From NCBI RefSeq assembly GCF_017349075.1, contig NZ_JAFMOF010000003.1:310001-374000 (forward strand): 64,000 bases of DNA, in the 5' to 3' direction. The DNA is from Streptomyces triculaminicus (GTDB lineage: Bacteria > Actinomycetota > Actinomycetes > Streptomycetales > Streptomycetaceae). A program made the position numbers and the translations under genes. Of the stretch, positions 26,871 through 36,090 are shown piece after piece (positions within the stretch are counted from its first letter, which is position 1; each line of letters begins with the position of its first letter). The notes below the pieces were generated by a model that worked only from the letters and a program-made list of their open reading frames with translations, had not been told where the DNA came from and searched no databases.

Positions 26871-27786
26871 ATGGACGGCGGGACGCACGGCGGGGGCGGC
26901 CCGGCCGGCGGGCTGGAACTGCGGGAACTGGAGTGCTTCCTGGTCCTCGCCGAAGAGCTGCACTTCGGCCGCACCGGTGAGCGGTTGTACGTGTCGCAGA
27001 GCCGCGTCAGCCAGCTCCTGCGGTCCCTGGAGAGCAGGGTCGGCGCCCGCTTGGTCGACCGCACCAGCCGCCGGGTCGCCCTCACCCCGCTCGGCGAACG
27101 CCTCCGCACCGGACTGCGCCCCGCCTACGAAGCCCTCAAGGGCGCCGTCGACGACGCCCGTTCCGTCGCCCGTGGCATGGAGGGCACCCTGCGCGTGGGC
27201 TTCCAGGGAACCGCCGACGAACGGATCACGACGGCCGTCGGGGCCTTCCAGGCCCGGCACCCCGGCTGCGTCGTCGAGATCACCGAGGTGCCCCTGTCCG
27301 ACCCCTTCGGCGCCCTGCACCGGGGCGAGGTCGACACCGCGGTCGTCCTGCTGCCCGTCGAGGAGCCCGGGCTGGTGCTCGGGCCGGTCTTCTCCCGGGA
27401 GCGTCAGACCCTCGCCGTCTCCGTCCGCCACCCCTTCGCCCGCCGGCCGTCCCTGCCCGCCGAGGACCTCGCCCGCTGCCCCCTCATCTCGGCCGCCGCC
27501 CCCGCCCCGCGTACTGGCGTGCCGCCAGGCCCCGCCCTCACCCCGGCGGCCGCCCGATCCCCGGGGGCCCGAGGTGACCACCCTGCAGGAGGGCATCACG
27601 CTGGCCGCGGCCGGCCGTGGCGGCATGCTGCTGTGCCGGCCGACGGCCGACTACCACGGCCGCCGCGACATCGCCTTCGTCCCGGTCGCCGGCCTCCCCG
27701 AGTCGGCCCTCGGACTGGTCTGGCGCCGGGACGCGGAGACGGCACGTGTGCGGGCCTTCGGCGACTTCGTGGCGGAGGCGGCCTGA
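26871..27786 (+). CDS. LysR-family transcription regulator; frameshift
   Basis: The N-terminal helix-turn-helix is clear (LECFLVLAEELHFGRTGERLYVSQSRVSQLLRSLE), followed by the effector-binding domain. Around 27500-27560 the coding frame changes by one base (+1, or loss of two). The continuation TTLQEGITLAAAGRGGMLL to VRAFGDFVAEAA is in the new frame and ends at 27786, giving a normal length of about 304 residues. The unshifted frame ends in Arg/Pro-rich nonsense. It probably regulates the divergent MFS gene and itself. Confidence 0.8.
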
Positions 27787-27792
27787 GGGGGG

Positions 27793-29199
27793 TCAGCCGC
27801 CCGTGACCGTGACCGTGACGGGAGCCCCGGCCCACCGCGCGGCCCGGACCTGGACCCTGCCGCGCTCGCCCGGCGGTACGGCCCTGGTCGCCGCCCACGC
27901 CGGACCGTCGACCGTGATCCGCCAGCCGTGCGGCGACGGTGGCAGGGAGAGCTCGGTGATGCCTCCCGGGTGGGGCGCGTAGGTCAGCCGGTAGGCGTGG
28001 GTGCCCTGGTCGTACGCCTCGGTGCGCGGCGTGCCGGCCACGGCGGGGGCGTACGGCCGGACCGTGCGCTCCTTGTTGGGCTGGAAGCGCCCGTCCGCTT
28101 GGAGGGCGCAGTAGCCGCCTCCGTAGCACCACTCCCAGCTCGCCCAGCCGGACGCGTACCGGCCGATGGAGGCGACGGCGTCCTCGTAGAACCGGCGCAT
28201 GTTCGGCAGCGAGCTGTCGCGCGGGCCCCATTCGCCCACGACGACGGGCACGCGGTGCTCGCGCGGGTAGCGCACGATCTCGCGCTCGTAGGCCTCCAGC
28301 CAGCCGGACGCGGGGTCGTAGTCCCCGCCGGCCTCCATGACCGCGTTGTAGAAGTGCGGCGCGTAGACCACCTTCGGGTCGTCCACCCGGCCCAGGCCGG
28401 TGGGCCTGCCCTCGCCCGCGGCCGGGGTGGGCTCGACGAACAGCCAGTGCTTCCGGTCGACCTCGCGGATCGCGTCGGCGATGCGGTTGTACATCGGAGT
28501 GACCTGGGTGGCCTCGATGCGGCGGGCGGCGGCGAAGAGGTCCTCGCCGGGCCGCATGCGCCCCATCGGCTCGTTGATCAGGTCGTAGCCGAACACGGCC
28601 GGGTGGCCGGCGAGGCGGGCGGCCAGCGTCCGCCACATGCGGGTCTGCGCGCGCCGCAGGTCGGGGTCCTCGTAGAGGTGCTCGAACGCGGCCTGCACGG
28701 CGGGCTCGAAGTACTCGGCGAACCAGTCGTCCGGATGCGGCCGGTAGGACAGGCCGTCCGTGCGGGTGGCCCACTCGGGGATGCCCCGGTGGCCGCCGAA
28801 GGCGGGGCCGTAGACGTCCTGGTGGGCGTCGATGACGACGCGGACGCGGTGGGCGTGCGCCCAGTCCAGGATCCGCTCGATCCTGCGGAGGTAGCGCTCG
28901 CTGTACTGCCCGCGCCGCGGCTCCAGGTCGTCCCAGAACACCGCGAGCCGGGCGAAGTCGAAGCCCTGTGCGGCCATGTCGCGCAGGGACCGCTCCGTGA
29001 TGCTCTCCAGGGCCCGCTCGCCGCGGTGCTCCTTGTCCGCGAGGTTCCAGCCTCGCAGGGTCAGGGCGCGGCCGTGGTCGTCGGTGAGGCGGGGGATGCC
29101 GCCCTCGGTGCCGGCGGTGGCCCCGGTCGTGGGAACGAGCAGGGCCAGAACGGTGGTTACGGCGAGGAACGCCGCCGTGCGCAAGCGTCTCTTCGGCAT
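27793..29199 (-). CDS. Secreted GH5 glycoside hydrolase, endoglycoceramidase-like
   Basis: The 468-residue protein has a signal peptide (cleaved near TAG-TEGG, about residue 30) and a glycoside hydrolase family 5 barrel. The acid/base Glu is in GYDLINEPMG and the nucleophile Glu in VVVGEWGPRD; HQDVYG and APHFYNAVME are typical of the endoglycoceramidase-related subfamily that acts on glycolipids. A beta-sandwich of about 90 residues follows. The natural substrate in Streptomyces is not known. It follows the dehydrogenase gene by seven bases on the same strand, so the two may share a transcript. Confidence 0.85.
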   Translation of the reverse strand: MPKRRLRTAAFLAVTTVLALLVPTTGATAGTEGGIPRLTDDHGRALTLRGWNLADKEHRGERALESITERSLRDMAAQGFDFARLAVFWDDLEPRRGQYSERYLRRIERILDWAHAHRVRVVIDAHQDVYGPAFGGHRGIPEWATRTDGLSYRPHPDDWFAEYFEPAVQAAFEHLYEDPDLRRAQTRMWRTLAARLAGHPAVFGYDLINEPMGRMRPGEDLFAAARRIEATQVTPMYNRIADAIREVDRKHWLFVEPTPAAGEGRPTGLGRVDDPKVVYAPHFYNAVMEAGGDYDPASGWLEAYEREIVRYPREHRVPVVVGEWGPRDSSLPNMRRFYEDAVASIGRYASGWASWEWCYGGGYCALQADGRFQPNKERTVRPYAPAVAGTPRTEAYDQGTHAYRLTYAPHPGGITELSLPPSPHGWRITVDGPAWAATRAVPPGERGRVQVRAARWAGAPVTVTVTGG

Positions 29200-29206
29200 C
29201 CGTCGT

Positions 29207-30169
29207 TCATACCGTCAGCACCACTTTGCCGAACAGGTCGCCGCTGGACATCTTTTCGAAACCCTCGCGTGCGCGGTCCAGGGGCAGGACCGTGTCGATC
29301 ACCGGCCGAACCCCCGTCGTCACACAGAAGTCGAGCAGGTCGGCCAGTTCGTCCTTGGTGCCCATGGTCGCGCCGACGACGTTCAGCTCCAGGAAGAAGA
29401 TGCGCGTCAGCTCGGCCGCCGGCGGCCTGTCGCCGCTGGTCGCGCCGGAGATCACCAGGGTGCCGCCGGGCCTGAGGGACTTGACCGAGTGCGACCAGGT
29501 CGCCGCGCCCACGGTCTCGATGACGGCGTCCACGCGGTGCGGCAGGCGGGCCCCCGGCTCGTACGCCGCCTCGGCCCCCAGCTCCACCGCTCGCTCGCGC
29601 TTGGCCTTGTCCCGGCTGGTCGCGAAGACCCGCAGCCCGGCCGCGGCGGCCAGCACGATCGCCGCCGTGGCCACCCCGCCGCCGGCCCCCTGGACCAGCA
29701 CGCTCTGGCCGGGCCGTACGCCCGCCTTGGTGAACAGCATCCGGTACGCGGTCAGCCAGGCCGTGGGCAGGCAGGCGGCCTCCTCGAAGGACAGCTCCTT
29801 CGGCTTGGGCAGGACGTTCCAGGCCGGGACGGCGACGCGCTCGGCGAACGTGCCCTGGTACCGCTCGGTGAGGATGGAGCGGGGCTCGTCGGGGCCCACG
29901 CCGTGGCCGCTCTGGCCGATGACCGAGTGGAGGACGACCTCGTTGCCGTCCTCGTCGACGCCGGCGGCGTCGCAGCCCAGGATCATCGGCAGCGACTCCT
30001 CGCCCAGCCCGACGCCGCGCAGCGACCACAGGTCGTGGTGGTTGAGGGAGGCGGCCTTGACGGTGACGGTCGTCCAGCCGGGGCGCGCCTCGGGCTCGGG
30101 GCGTTCCCCCAGGACGAGGCCGTTCAGCGGCTGGTCACGGTCGATGCGTGCGGCGTAGGCGGCGAACAT
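29207..30169 (-). CDS. Zinc-binding alcohol dehydrogenase / quinone oxidoreductase family
   Basis: The 320-residue protein belongs to the medium-chain dehydrogenase/reductase superfamily. It shows the GroES-like N-terminal domain (SLNHHDLWSLRGVG, ILGCDAAGVDEDGNEV) and a Rossmann domain with VLVQGAGGGVATAAI for NAD(P)H. The catalytic-zinc cysteine and His pattern of true alcohol dehydrogenases is incomplete, so it may be a quinone- or enal-reducing enzyme. The start is ATG at 30169, and GH5 follows within seven bases. Confidence 0.82.
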   Translation of the reverse strand: MFAAYAARIDRDQPLNGLVLGERPEPEARPGWTTVTVKAASLNHHDLWSLRGVGLGEESLPMILGCDAAGVDEDGNEVVLHSVIGQSGHGVGPDEPRSILTERYQGTFAERVAVPAWNVLPKPKELSFEEAACLPTAWLTAYRMLFTKAGVRPGQSVLVQGAGGGVATAAIVLAAAAGLRVFATSRDKAKRERAVELGAEAAYEPGARLPHRVDAVIETVGAATWSHSVKSLRPGGTLVISGATSGDRPPAAELTRIFFLELNVVGATMGTKDELADLLDFCVTTGVRPVIDTVLPLDRAREGFEKMSSGDLFGKVVLTV

Positions 30170-30358
30170 GTGCCGAACCTAGTGCCGGGGTGCGCACGGC
30201 GGAACCACGCGGCGATGTGACACGCGCCGCGTCCGTCCAGCGGTTCCTGCCGCAACGGCCGTAACCGGCGCGGAGTCCGGAACGCCGCCGTTGACCGGGC
30301 CGTACCGGGCCGGTTGGCTTCACTTCTGTCCGAACATGACAGTTCGTGAGGGGGAGGA

Positions 30359-30964
30359 ATGCGTCATCTCAGACCCGCCGCCCTGATGGCGGTCCTGGTC
30401 GGCTGCGTCGCCGTCGCGCCGGCGGCCGCGGAGCCCACGCCGCGCACCGAGCGGGTGAGCGTCGCCGCCGACGGGACGCAGGCCGACAGGGAGACCGGCG
30501 GCGCGGATCTCAGCGGCGACGGACGCTTCGTCGTCCTGCGCTCCATGGCCACCAACCTGGTGCCCGGCACCCCGGACATCCAGCACCGCGTCTACGTCAA
30601 GGAACTGCGGACCGGCCGGATCGAGCTGGTCAGCGTGGCCTCGGACGGCACCCGCGCCAACGGCGCGTCGTGGTCGTCCTCGATCAGCGCCGACGGGCGG
30701 TACGTCGTCTTCGACTCCGAGGCGACCAACCTGGCGCCGGGCCGCAACCCCGGCACCAACGGGGACGTCTTCCTCCGCGACCGGGCGACCGGCAAGGTCG
30801 AGCGCGTCAGCCTCGCGCACGACGGCTCCCAGGGCAACGGCCGCTCGGCCGCCCCCAGCACCGACCTGGCCGGGAAGACGCTCGTCTTCACCAGCGCCGC
30901 GGACAACCTCGTCCCCGGCGACACCAACGCGGTGTACGACGCCTTCGTACGCCGCCTGGGGTGA
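30359..30964 (+). CDS. Secreted TolB-like beta-propeller protein, short
   Basis: The 201-residue protein has a signal peptide (MAVLVGCVAVAPAAAEP) and then repeats of about 50-60 residues with the pattern VSVAxDGTxAxG...SxDGRxVVFxSxATNLVPG...VFxRDxxTG. These are PD40/TolB-like propeller blades. Only about three blades are present, whereas a closed propeller needs six or seven; the protein may be a fragment or may pair with another copy. GGGGGAGGA lies almost on top of the ATG at 30359, so the start may be slightly different. The function is unknown. Confidence 0.7.
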   Translation: MRHLRPAALMAVLVGCVAVAPAAAEPTPRTERVSVAADGTQADRETGGADLSGDGRFVVLRSMATNLVPGTPDIQHRVYVKELRTGRIELVSVASDGTRANGASWSSSISADGRYVVFDSEATNLAPGRNPGTNGDVFLRDRATGKVERVSLAHDGSQGNGRSAAPSTDLAGKTLVFTSAADNLVPGDTNAVYDAFVRRLG

Positions 30965-30997
30965 CTTGGGATGACCTTGGGATGACCTTGGGATGAA
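30965..30997 (+). repeat. Three tandem 11-bp units
   Basis: CTTGGGATGAC occurs twice in a row and then a third time with a last-base change, right after the stop of the propeller gene. It looks like a small slippage repeat. Confidence 0.8.
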
Positions 30998-31016
30998 TCG
31001 TCACCCGGGGGGAAAG

Positions 31017-31057
31017 CCGTGCGGGGCCGGACCGTCCTGCGGTCCGGCCCCGCACGG
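31017..31057. terminator. Strong bidirectional terminator
   Basis: A perfect 17-bp stem with arm CCGTGCGGGGCCGGACC and a seven-base loop lies between the propeller gene and the convergent malic enzyme gene. Confidence 0.85.
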
Positions 31058-31070
31058 GGATGCCCGGGGC

Positions 31071-32285
31071 TCAGCGGCGCGCGACGCCCTCGGCCCGCGC
31101 GGCGGCGGCGACGGCCGCCGTCACGGCGGGGGCGACCCGCTCGTCGAACGGCGAGGGGATCACGCACTCCGCGCTCAGCTCGTCCGCCACCACCGCGGCG
31201 AGCGCCTCGGCCGCGGCGAGCTTCATGCCCTCCGTGACGCGCGAGGCCCGCACCTGCAGGGCGCCGGCGAAGATGCCGGGGAAGGCGAGCACGTTGTTGA
31301 TCTGGTTCGGGAAGTCGCTGCGGCCCGTGGCCACGACGGCCGCGTACTTGTGGGCGACGTCCGGGTGGATCTCCGGGTTCGGGTTGGCCATCGCGAAGAT
31401 CAGCGCGTTCTTCGCCATCTTGGCGACCGCCGCCTCCGCGACCGTACCGCCCGAGACGCCGATGAAGACGTCGGCGCCGTCCAGCGCGGTCTCCAACGGA
31501 CCGGACAGACCAGCCGAGTTGGTGAACCCGGCCAGCTCGCGCTTGACCTCGGTGAGGTCCTCGCGGTCCCGGGAGACGATGCCCTTGCGGTCGCACACGG
31601 CCACGTCGCCGATGCCGGCCTCGACCAGGATCCGGGCGATGGCGACGCCGGCGGCGCCCGCACCCGAGATCACGGCGCGCAGCTCGCCGAGCGTACGACC
31701 GGTCAGCCGCGCGGCGTTGCGCAGCGCGGCGAGCGTGACGACGGCGGTGCCGTGCTGGTCGTCGTGGAAGACGGGGATGTCCACGCGCTCCTGGAGCTTG
31801 CGCTCGACCTCGAAGCAGCGGGGAGCGGAGATGTCCTCCAGGTTGATGCCGCCGAAGGACGGCGCGAGCCGGGCGACGGTCTCGACGATCTCGTCGACCT
31901 CCCGGCAGTCCAGCGCGATCGGCACCGCGTCCACGCCGCCGAACTGCTTGAAGAGGATGGCCTTGCCCTCCATCACGGGCAGGGACGCCTCCGGGCCGAT
32001 GTCGCCGAGGCCGAGCACCGCGCTGCCGTCCGTGACGACCGCGACGACCTTGGACTTCCACGTGTAGTCGTGGACCAGCTCGGGTTGTTCGGCGATGGCG
32101 CTGCACACCTTGGCGACGCCCGGCGTGTACGCGAGGGACAGGTCGTCCCTGTCGCGCACGGGGACGGTCGCCTGGACCGCCATCTTGCCGCCTTGGTGCA
32201 GCACGAAGGCCGGATCGGTGAGCTCACCCTGAGCTCCCCCGTCCGGGCCGCCGGCACTGCGAGGATTCACGATCTCCGCTGCCAC
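31071..32285 (-). CDS. Malic enzyme (NAD(P)-dependent malate dehydrogenase, decarboxylating)
   Basis: The 404-residue enzyme converts malate to pyruvate and CO2 with reduction of NAD or NADP. The family's N-terminal motif LAYTPGVAKVCSAIAE, the metal- and substrate-binding FGGINLEDISAPRCFEVE, VFHDDQHGTAVV and the Rossmann loop ISGAGAAGVAIARIL are all present. Streptomyces species have two malic enzymes with different cofactors; I cannot decide the cofactor from sequence alone. The GTG at 32285 has AAGGGG nine bases upstream. An extension upstream in frame is open but has no suitable start. Confidence 0.93.
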   Translation of the reverse strand: MAAEIVNPRSAGGPDGGAQGELTDPAFVLHQGGKMAVQATVPVRDRDDLSLAYTPGVAKVCSAIAEQPELVHDYTWKSKVVAVVTDGSAVLGLGDIGPEASLPVMEGKAILFKQFGGVDAVPIALDCREVDEIVETVARLAPSFGGINLEDISAPRCFEVERKLQERVDIPVFHDDQHGTAVVTLAALRNAARLTGRTLGELRAVISGAGAAGVAIARILVEAGIGDVAVCDRKGIVSRDREDLTEVKRELAGFTNSAGLSGPLETALDGADVFIGVSGGTVAEAAVAKMAKNALIFAMANPNPEIHPDVAHKYAAVVATGRSDFPNQINNVLAFPGIFAGALQVRASRVTEGMKLAAAEALAAVVADELSAECVIPSPFDERVAPAVTAAVAAAARAEGVARR

Positions 32286-32862
32286 TGTTCTTGACCCCTT
32301 TGTCAGATTGCCATCGAGGGTAACCGCCCCTGGGTTCGCGGAGCGGGTCGGGCACCTGCCCGCGGACCGGACGGCGGATGGGCCACCGTGCGACGGAAGC
32401 GCTGCGGACATCGGGCACGCCGCACACACGTGCCCTGAGCCCCGGGTGAGGGGTGTAACTGGTCTTTCTACCGGAAGAGCGCTACGGCCGACGAGTGAGT
32501 TCCGGCCCGGTGAGCACCGACGGCGCTGTGCGATCCGGCCGGAAACGTGTGAACTGGAGACGACGGCCCGAAAGTGTCCACACAGTGAGACAGAGCGGGC
32601 GTGACCTGGGTCTCGCGCCCAGAAGCCGATCAGAACGGATATCAGGGCCAAAAGGGGAGTGAACCACCCGGTACTACTTGGCGATCACCCGTTATCCGAT
32701 TTTGACATCGCTGGCCCCCCGAATGGGGTAGTCCGGATGGCAAGATGCGCAGACCGCACGAGGTCGCGGCACACGAGGAAGTGTGCTGCGAGATCTGCCG
32801 TGTTTTTGCGTGATTGCCGAGTTACCAGTCGGACCCCCCCTCAACCGCAGGAGGAACGAGCA
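32286..32862. other. Divergent intergenic region, malic enzyme / amino-acid transporter
   Basis: This 577-base gap has lower GC than its neighbours and holds the promoters of both divergent genes. A TTGACA at 32702-32707 on the plus strand is a possible -35 box for the transporter operon. The frame of the binding-protein gene stays open through part of the gap, but those codons lack a ribosome binding site. I see no riboswitch or small gene that I can support. Confidence 0.5.
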
Positions 32863-33831
32863 ATGACCGCAAGCACCACCCCCCGCCCGGCTGCTGCCAG
32901 GAGTCGTTTGGCCGCCGTCGGCGCGATCGCGGTCGCCGGCACCCTGCTGCTGACCGGCTGCGGCGACCAGCGTGACAAGACCACCACCGGCAATGGCGCC
33001 GGGACCACCGCGAACTCCAACGCGCCCCTCTTCGACAAGCTGCCGAAGAAGATCCAGGACGCCGGGGTCATCAAGGTGGGTTCCGACATCGCCTACCCGC
33101 CCGTCGAGTTCAAGAAGGACGGCAAGGTCGTGGGCATCGACCCCGACATCGCCGCCGCCATGGGCAAGGAACTCGGGGTGAAGGTGCAGTTCGAGAACGG
33201 CACCTTCGACGCCCTGCTGACCGGTCTGCGATCCAAGCGTTACGACATCGCGATGTCCGCGATGACGGACACCAAGGACCGCCAGGAGGGCATCGACCCC
33301 AAGACCAAGAAGAAGGTTGCCGAGGGCGTCGACTTCGTCGACTACTTCAACGCCGGCGTCTCGCTCTACACCAAGAAGGGCGAGACCAAGGGCATCGGCG
33401 GCTGGTCCGACCTCTGCGGCAAGAAGATCGGAGTGCAGCGCGGCACCGTCTCGCACGACCTGGCGAAGGCCGAGTCGGAGAAGTGCGAGAAGGGCGACAA
33501 GGACGCGATCGGGATGGAGGCGTTCGACACCGACCTCGAGGCGCAGACGCGCCTGAAGGCCGGCGGCGTCGACGCCGTCTCCAGCGACTTCCCCGTCGCC
33601 GCCTACGCGGTGAAGACCTCGGGCGGCGGCAAGGACTTCGAGCTGGTCGGCGACCAGGTGGAGGCCGCTCCGTACGGCATCGCCGTCGCGAAGCAGAACA
33701 GCCAGCTGCGGGACGCCCTCCGGGAGGCCCTCGAAGCGATCCTCAAGAACGGTGCGTACGAGAAGGTCGTCAAGACCTGGGGCGTCGATGCGGGCGTCAT
33801 CAAGGAAGCCAAGATCAACGGCGGTTCCTGA
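32863..33831 (+). CDS. Amino-acid ABC transporter binding lipoprotein
   Basis: The 322-residue protein is a family 3 extracellular solute-binding protein for a polar amino acid. It starts with a lipoprotein signal (lipobox LLTGCGDQ, Cys at about residue 30), followed by the two-lobed domain with ATAYPPVEF-like DIAYPPVEF and VDAVSSDFPVAAY. CAGGAGGAA lies just upstream of the ATG at 32863. It is the first gene of a three-gene operon with permease and ATPase genes. Glutamate, glutamine or arginine-type ligands are typical for the family; which one applies is not clear. Confidence 0.9.
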   Translation: MTASTTPRPAAARSRLAAVGAIAVAGTLLLTGCGDQRDKTTTGNGAGTTANSNAPLFDKLPKKIQDAGVIKVGSDIAYPPVEFKKDGKVVGIDPDIAAAMGKELGVKVQFENGTFDALLTGLRSKRYDIAMSAMTDTKDRQEGIDPKTKKKVAEGVDFVDYFNAGVSLYTKKGETKGIGGWSDLCGKKIGVQRGTVSHDLAKAESEKCEKGDKDAIGMEAFDTDLEAQTRLKAGGVDAVSSDFPVAAYAVKTSGGGKDFELVGDQVEAAPYGIAVAKQNSQLRDALREALEAILKNGAYEKVVKTWGVDAGVIKEAKINGGS

Positions 33832-33873
33832 CTCTTCCCTGACCTCGTACGGCAACGCTGAAAGGCAACATCC

Positions 33874-35184
33874 GTGACTGACTCCCCTGACAAGCCCGAG
33901 CCCGGGACGACGGGATCCGAGCCCGAGACGCCGGAGACCGGGAAGGCCGCGACCGAGCTGGCCAAGGCCGCGTCCGAGCTGGCCAAGGCCGCGTCCGACC
34001 TGGCCAAGGCTGCGTCCGAGCCGGCCAAGGCCGACGAGCCCGCCCAGGCTGAGGAGCCCGCCAAGGCCGCGTCCGAGCCCGCCCCGGCCGAGGAGCCCGC
34101 CAAGGCCGACCCCGCCCCGGAGCCCGAGGGCGACAAGGGTGGCAAGGACCCCAAGGACCCCAAGGGCGACAAGGACCCCGAGGACCCCAAGGACGCCCCC
34201 AAGGGCGACAAGGGTGACAAGGGCGGCAAGCCCGCCAAGGCGGACCTCGCCAAGAAGGACGCGGCCGGCGCCACGGCCACCGCGACCCTCCCCGAGGCGA
34301 TCAAGGCCATCCCGGTCCGGCACTACGGCCGGTGGATCTCGGCGGTCCTGGTCCTGGCCCTGCTGGCCCTGCTGGTGAACGCCTTCGCCTCCGCGAACGT
34401 CCACTACAGCGCCATCCCGGACTACCTCTTCGACCCCACGGTCCTCTCGGGCCTCGGCAAGACGGTCCTGATCTCGGTGCTCGCCATGGTGCTGGGCCTG
34501 GTGCTCGGCATCCTGCTGGCCGTGATGCGACTGTCGAAGAACCCGGTGACGTCATCCGTCTCCTGGCTCTACATCTGGTTCTTTCGGGGCACCCCGGTCT
34601 ACGTCCAGCTGCTGCTGTGGTTCAACCTCGCGCTGATCTTCCCGTACATCAACCTCGGCCCGATCTACCGGGACGAGATGAGCGACTTCATGACCCCCTT
34701 CATGGCCGCGCTGCTCGGCCTGGGTCTGAACGAGGCCGCGTACATGTCGGAGATCGTGCGGGCCGGCATCCAGTCGGTCGACGAGGGTCAGACCGAGGCC
34801 GCCCACGCGCTCGGCATGAGCCAGTCGAAGACGCTGCGCCGGATCGTGCTGCCGCAGGCGATGCGCGTGATCGTGCCGCCGACCGGCAACGAGTTCATCA
34901 ACATGCTGAAGACCTCGTCGCTGGCGGCGAGCGCCGCCCAGTACCTCGAGCTGCTGCGGTCCACGTCCGACATCGGACAGACCACCGGTGCCACGGTGGA
35001 GATGCTCTTCCTCGCTGCCACCTGGTACCTGATCCTCACCAGCGTCTTCAGCGTCGGACAGTTCTACCTGGAGCGGCGTTACGCCCGTGGCTCGCTGCGC
35101 ACTCTGCCGCTCACCCCGTGGCAGAAGGTCAAGGCGAACCTGTCCTCCTTCAGCAACCGTTCCAAGGGAGGCGTCACCGCATGA
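33874..35184 (+). CDS. Amino-acid ABC transporter permease with long repetitive N-terminus
   Basis: The 436-residue protein ends in a normal HisM/GlnP-type permease domain of about 280 residues with its EAA loop (EAAHALGMSQSKTLRRIVLPQ near residue 310). The first 140 residues are unusual: Ala/Lys/Glu/Pro-rich, with four near-copies of a seven-residue unit (xLAKAAS), then Glu/Ala/Pro and PKDPKGDKD-like repeats. This region is hydrophilic and would lie in the cytoplasm. The GTG at 33874 has AAAGGCAAC upstream. The stop overlaps the ATPase start in ATGA. Confidence 0.88.
   Translation: MTDSPDKPEPGTTGSEPETPETGKAATELAKAASELAKAASDLAKAASEPAKADEPAQAEEPAKAASEPAPAEEPAKADPAPEPEGDKGGKDPKDPKGDKDPEDPKDAPKGDKGDKGGKPAKADLAKKDAAGATATATLPEAIKAIPVRHYGRWISAVLVLALLALLVNAFASANVHYSAIPDYLFDPTVLSGLGKTVLISVLAMVLGLVLGILLAVMRLSKNPVTSSVSWLYIWFFRGTPVYVQLLLWFNLALIFPYINLGPIYRDEMSDFMTPFMAALLGLGLNEAAYMSEIVRAGIQSVDEGQTEAAHALGMSQSKTLRRIVLPQAMRVIVPPTGNEFINMLKTSSLAASAAQYLELLRSTSDIGQTTGATVEMLFLAATWYLILTSVFSVGQFYLERRYARGSLRTLPLTPWQKVKANLSSFSNRSKGGVTA
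33942..34027 (+). repeat. 21-bp tandem repeat inside the permease gene
   Basis: About four copies of a 21-bp unit (AAGGCCGCGTCCGAGCTGGC plus C) with a few substitutions encode the xLAKAAS heptads. The in-frame unit length means copy number can change without breaking the gene. Confidence 0.8.
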
Positions 35185-35942
35185 ACGCCATGGTGAAGGC
35201 CGAGGGCGTCCACAAGTCCTACGGCGCCGTCCAGGTCCTCAAGGGCATCGACCTCGAGGTCGCCCCGCGCGAGGTGTTCTGCCTCATCGGCCCCTCCGGG
35301 TCCGGCAAGTCCACCTTCCTGCGCTGCATCAACCACCTCGAGCAGGTCAACTCGGGCAAGCTGTACGTCGACGGCCAGCTCGTCGGCTACCGCCAGTCCG
35401 GCAACAAGCTCTACGAGCTCAAGGACAGCGAGGTGGCCCGCAACCGCCGGGACATCGGCATGGTGTTCCAGCGCTTCAACCTCTTCCCGCACATGACGGC
35501 GCTGGCCAACGTCATGGAGGCGCCGATGCAGGTCAAGGGCGAGACCAAGGCCGTGGCCCGGGAGCGCGCCCTGAAGCTGCTCGACCGCGTCGGCCTGGGC
35601 GACAAGGCCGGCAACTACCCCTCGCAGCTGTCCGGCGGCCAGCAGCAGCGGGTCGCGATCGCGCGGGCGCTGGCGATGGAGCCGAAGCTGATGCTCTTCG
35701 ACGAGCCGACCTCGGCCCTCGACCCGGAGCTGGTGGGCGACGTCCTCGACGTCATGCGCGGCCTCGCCGAGGACGGCATGACGATGATCGTGGTCACCCA
35801 CGAGATGGGCTTCGCCCGCGAGGTCGGCGACTCGGTCGTGTTCATGGACCAGGGCGTCGTCGTGGAGTCGGGCAACCCGCGTGACGTGCTGACGAACCCG
35901 CAGCACGAGCGCACCAAGTCCTTCCTCTCGAAGGTGCTGTAA
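35181..35942 (+). CDS. Amino-acid ABC transporter ATP-binding protein
   Basis: The 253-residue ATPase powers the importer encoded upstream. Walker A is GPSGSGKST (about residue 38), the signature is LSGGQQQR (about residue 150), Walker B is LMLFDEPTSALD, and the switch His is in VTHEMGF. It is of the GlnQ/HisP (polar amino acid) type. The ATG at 35181 overlaps the permease stop; a second Met three codons on is also possible. Binding protein, permease and ATPase make a complete transporter if the permease works as a homodimer. Confidence 0.93.
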   Translation: MNAMVKAEGVHKSYGAVQVLKGIDLEVAPREVFCLIGPSGSGKSTFLRCINHLEQVNSGKLYVDGQLVGYRQSGNKLYELKDSEVARNRRDIGMVFQRFNLFPHMTALANVMEAPMQVKGETKAVARERALKLLDRVGLGDKAGNYPSQLSGGQQQRVAIARALAMEPKLMLFDEPTSALDPELVGDVLDVMRGLAEDGMTMIVVTHEMGFAREVGDSVVFMDQGVVVESGNPRDVLTNPQHERTKSFLSKVL

Positions 35943-35959
35943 CCCGGCACGCGGAACGA

Positions 35960-35991
35960 GGGGCGGTACGGGCGGCGGCCCGTGCCGCCCC
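35960..35991 (+). terminator. Terminator of the amino-acid transporter operon
   Basis: A 14-bp stem with one G-T pair (arm GGGGCGGTACGGGC) and a four-base loop lies 18 bases after the ATPase stop and is followed by TTTCC. Confidence 0.8.
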
Positions 35992-36090
35992 TTTCCGCGT
36001 TGCCGCGCCCGTCTGTAATACCCTCGACAGTGGAACATCCATTACCGATGTTCCCTTGCCGATATTCGGGCGCCATCAGAGGGACCGGAC

